From: Limimaricola variabilis
Lineage (GTDB): Bacteria > Pseudomonadota > Alphaproteobacteria > Rhodobacterales > Rhodobacteraceae
DNA length: 64,000 nt
Assembly: GCF_014195545.1 (NCBI RefSeq)
Contig: NZ_JACIBX010000002.1
Location: 124,001-188,000, forward strand
Direction: 5' to 3'
The position numbers were made by a program, and so were the translations under genes. The notes beneath the pieces are model-generated. The model searched no databases and was not told the DNA's origin. It saw only the letters and a list, made by a program, of their open reading frames with translations. Positions 61,725-64,000 of the stretch are shown in pieces. The number at the start of each line of letters is the position of its first letter. Positions within the stretch are counted from its first letter, which is position 1.

Positions 61725-64000
61725 ATGACCGCTTCCCCCGCTCCACATTCGGTGGATCTCAGCAATTGCGACCGTGAGCCGATCCAGTTCCTCGGCCATG
61801 TGCAGCCCTATGGTTGCCTGCTCGCCGTTTCCACGGATTGGGCGGTGCAGCATGCCTCGGCCAATACCGGCGCCATGCTGGGGCTGGAGACCGAGCCGGT
61901 GGGCACGCAACTGGGCGAGCTGTTCCCGGGACAGGTGGTGCATGACCTGCGCGGCAGGGTCCAGATGCTGGGCCATGGCAGCGGTGCGGCGCGGATCTAC
62001 GGGCTCGACCTCATGGGCGACGGCCGTGCCTTCGACGTCTCGGTGCATATGTCGCAGGACCTCTATGTCTTCGAGTTCGAGCCCAAGGAGCAGTCCGCGG
62101 CGCGCGACGAGATGGCACTGGTCCAGCCGCTGATCGCGCGGGTCCGCCGCCGCCCCGAGATCGACGCCATGGCGCGCGAGGCGGCGCGCGCCGTGCGGGC
62201 CATGACCGGCTTCGACCGGGTGATGATCTACCAGTTCCAGCGCGACGACAGCGGCCGGGTGATCGCCGAGGCGGCGGCACCGGGGCTGACACCGTTCCTC
62301 GGGCTGCGCTTTCCGGCCAGCGACATCCCCTCGCAGGCACGCGCGCTCTATGTCCGCAACCCGATCCGGCTGATCCGCGACGTCGATGCGGAGCCGCAGC
62401 CGATCGAACCGGCGCTGACCGGGGCGGGCCAGCCGCTCGACCTTTCGATGTCGGTCACCCGGGCCGTCTCCCCGATCCACCTCGAATATCTGCGCAACAT
62501 GAACGTCGCGGCCTCGATGTCGGTGTCGATCCTGCGCGATGGCGAGCTGTGGGGGCTGATCGCCTGCCATCACGGCGCGCCGCATGCGGTGGATTACGAG
62601 AAGCGTTCGGCGGTGGAGCTGTTCACCCAGCTGCTCTCCTACGAGATCGCCGCCGTCGAGAACGCCGCCGAGCGCGCCAGCGTGGCACGGGCGCGGGTGC
62701 TGCACGGCACCTTGCTGTCGCGGATGACCGACGGCGCGGCGATCGCCGACAATTTCGGCACCATCGCGCAGGAGATCGGCGAGGTGATCCCCTTCGACGG
62801 GATGGCGATCTGGATCAACGACCGCTTCCACGCGGTGGGCGCCACCCCCACCGAGGAGGAATTCACCGGTCTGCAGCGCCACCTCGCCCGCAGGCAGGCC
62901 CGGCAGGTGCATTCCAATGACCGGCTGGTCGACGAATACCCGCCCGCGGCGGCCTTTGCCGAGCGCGCCGCCGGCATGCTCGCCCTGCCGATCGGGCGGG
63001 GCCTGCGCGACTACATCGTGCTGTTCCGCCGCGAGCAGATCCAGGACGTGACCTGGGCGGGTGATCCGGCCAAGCCGGCGCAGCCCGGACCCAACGGGCT
63101 GCGGCTCACGCCGCGCAAGAGCTTCGAGGCCTGGACCGAGACCGTGCGCCAGCAAAGCGCGCCCTGGACCGACAGCGAGATCGCCGCCGCCGAGATCCTG
63201 CGCATCACCCTGCTCGAAGTGGTGCTCAAGATCGCCGACGACTCGATCGCCGAGCGCAAGCGCGCGCAGGAGCGTCAGGAGCTGCTGATCGCCGAGCTGA
63301 ACCACCGGGTGCGCAACATCCTCAACCTGGTCCGCAGCCTGGTGTCGCAAAGCCGCGCCGAGGCGAATTCGGTGGCCGAATACGGCCGCGTGCTCGACGG
63401 CCGGATCGACGCGCTGGCGCGGGCGCATGACCAGCTCACCACCGCCCAGAAGGACGGCGCCTCGCTGCGCGCGCTGATCGAGACCGAGATCGACGCCTTC
63501 GTCGCCGACCGCGCGACCCGGCTGCGGATCGAAGGCGCCGACGTGGCGCTGTCGACCGAGGCCTTTTCGACCCTGGCGCTGGTGGTGCACGAGCTGGTCA
63601 CCAACGCCGCGAAATACGGGGCGCTGCGGGACGGGCATGGCCGGGTCGAGGTGCGGCTGCGGCGCGAGGCCGACGGGACGCTCGGGATCGAGTGGCGCGA
63701 ACGCGGCGGCGCGCCGCTCCGCGCCTCCCAGGGCAGCGGTCGCGGCTTCGGCACCACGGTGATCGAACGCTCGGTGCCCTTCGAGCTGGGCGGCGAAGCC
63801 GAGTTGCGCTTCGCGCTGACCGGGGTCGAGGCGCGGTTCCGGATCCCGGCGCGCTTCGTCTCGGACGCGGCGCCGCGCGGCAAGGAGCAGGAGGCCGAGG
63901 ATCTGGCCGGTGGCGCAGCCGACGCGCCGCGCCTTTCGGGCCGGGCGCTGATCGTCGAAGACAACATGATCATCGCGATGGACGCCTCCGACATCCTGAC
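61725..64000 (+). CDS. bphP: Bacteriophytochrome with HWE histidine kinase and receiver domain (3' end outside window)
   Basis: 758 codons are present and the frame runs off the right edge. Order: PAS with biliverdin-binding Cys15 (DLSNCDREPIQ), GAF with PASDIP in GLRFPASDIPSQARALY, PHY with the tongue motif PRKSFEAW near residue 465, then an HWE/HisKA_2 kinase with His527 in ELNHRVRNILNLV, HELVTNAAKYG and the WxE motif in IEWRERGG. From about residue 740 a receiver domain begins (ALIVEDNMIIAMDA). It should sense red/far-red light. HWE kinases with receiver domains often feed the general stress response. Confidence 0.95.
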   Translation, partial: MTASPAPHSVDLSNCDREPIQFLGHVQPYGCLLAVSTDWAVQHASANTGAMLGLETEPVGTQLGELFPGQVVHDLRGRVQMLGHGSGAARIYGLDLMGDGRAFDVSVHMSQDLYVFEFEPKEQSAARDEMALVQPLIARVRRRPEIDAMAREAARAVRAMTGFDRVMIYQFQRDDSGRVIAEAAAPGLTPFLGLRFPASDIPSQARALYVRNPIRLIRDVDAEPQPIEPALTGAGQPLDLSMSVTRAVSPIHLEYLRNMNVAASMSVSILRDGELWGLIACHHGAPHAVDYEKRSAVELFTQLLSYEIAAVENAAERASVARARVLHGTLLSRMTDGAAIADNFGTIAQEIGEVIPFDGMAIWINDRFHAVGATPTEEEFTGLQRHLARRQARQVHSNDRLVDEYPPAAAFAERAAGMLALPIGRGLRDYIVLFRREQIQDVTWAGDPAKPAQPGPNGLRLTPRKSFEAWTETVRQQSAPWTDSEIAAAEILRITLLEVVLKIADDSIAERKRAQERQELLIAELNHRVRNILNLVRSLVSQSRAEANSVAEYGRVLDGRIDALARAHDQLTTAQKDGASLRALIETEIDAFVADRATRLRIEGADVALSTEAFSTLALVVHELVTNAAKYGALRDGHGRVEVRLRREADGTLGIEWRERGGAPLRASQGSGRGFGTTVIERSVPFELGGEAELRFALTGVEARFRIPARFVSDAAPRGKEQEAEDLAGGAADAPRLSGRALIVEDNMIIAMDASDIL

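Noticed and set aside
61107-63638. 843-codon minus-strand frame opposite bphO-bphP
   Set aside because: The plus-strand bacteriophytochrome has all its motifs; the antisense frame shows only compositional residues.

Overview
The window is a GC-rich, gene-dense chromosomal segment of an alphaproteobacterium, most likely from the Rhodobacteraceae/Roseobacteraceae. This rests on gene content and order: the rpoZ-rsh-DUF2062-pdxJ-acpS-lepB-rnc-era-DUF1491 block, the purH/heparinase/rsmB block, lspA next to paired M16 peptidases, the def-def-def-fmt cluster, and small alphaproteobacterial families (DUF1674, DUF2794, DUF1491, DUF6732). I see no rRNA, tRNA, insertion sequence, prophage or CRISPR array. 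No stretch above about 300 bases lacks a gene; the longest gap is 28294-28576. Very many neighbouring genes overlap by ATGA or GTGA.

Layout. 1-2.5 kb: end of an unknown gene, then fmt with three tandem peptide-deformylase genes, the third with substituted active-site residues. 2.6-4.2 kb: a PatB/MalY-type C-S lyase and a small unknown protein. 4.3-10.9 kb: a cobalamin operon, read DUF6732-cbiX-cobH-cobL-cobI-cobJ(CbiG fusion)-cobM, with a roughly 180-bp leader. 11-22 kb: lipoprotein, mutL, an inactive/active M16 pair, lspA, purH, heparinase-like protein, rsmB. 22-27.3 kb: DUF1674, dapB, rbfA, truB, a TSUP exporter, recO, rnhA. 27.4-30.2 kb: manganese catalase, ispH, a NYN protein. 30.2-40 kb: folK, rpoZ, rsh and the pdxJ-to-era growth block, interrupted by two self-contained genes, a chaplin-like secreted protein and a DUF2383 protein. 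40-48 kb: glutathione-dependent formaldehyde oxidation (fghA, frmA), nitroreductase, and the iron protein MbfA with an Irr-box-like palindrome. 48-54 kb: peptidases, carbonic anhydrase, AbrB-type membrane protein, trhO. 54-61 kb: an NADH-dehydrogenase-like/SelD fusion and an AttH/FtsX/ABC export module. 61.1-64 kb: heme oxygenase and a bacteriophytochrome HWE kinase that runs off the window.

The most interesting pattern is regulatory. Three intergenic regions carry GGA(A/T)C-N16-CGTT, the form of EcfG general-stress promoters: upstream of the chaplin-like gene, the DUF2383 gene and the heme oxygenase-bacteriophytochrome operon. A fourth, with an 18-base spacer, precedes the manganese catalase. 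This suggests a general-stress regulon joining surface, oxidative-stress and red-light functions. It is an inference from motif and spacing only, since no sigma factor is in the window. The chaplin-like protein, with two Cys-paired repeats and an acidic Asp/Thr tail in a Gram-negative, is the best candidate for undescribed biology.
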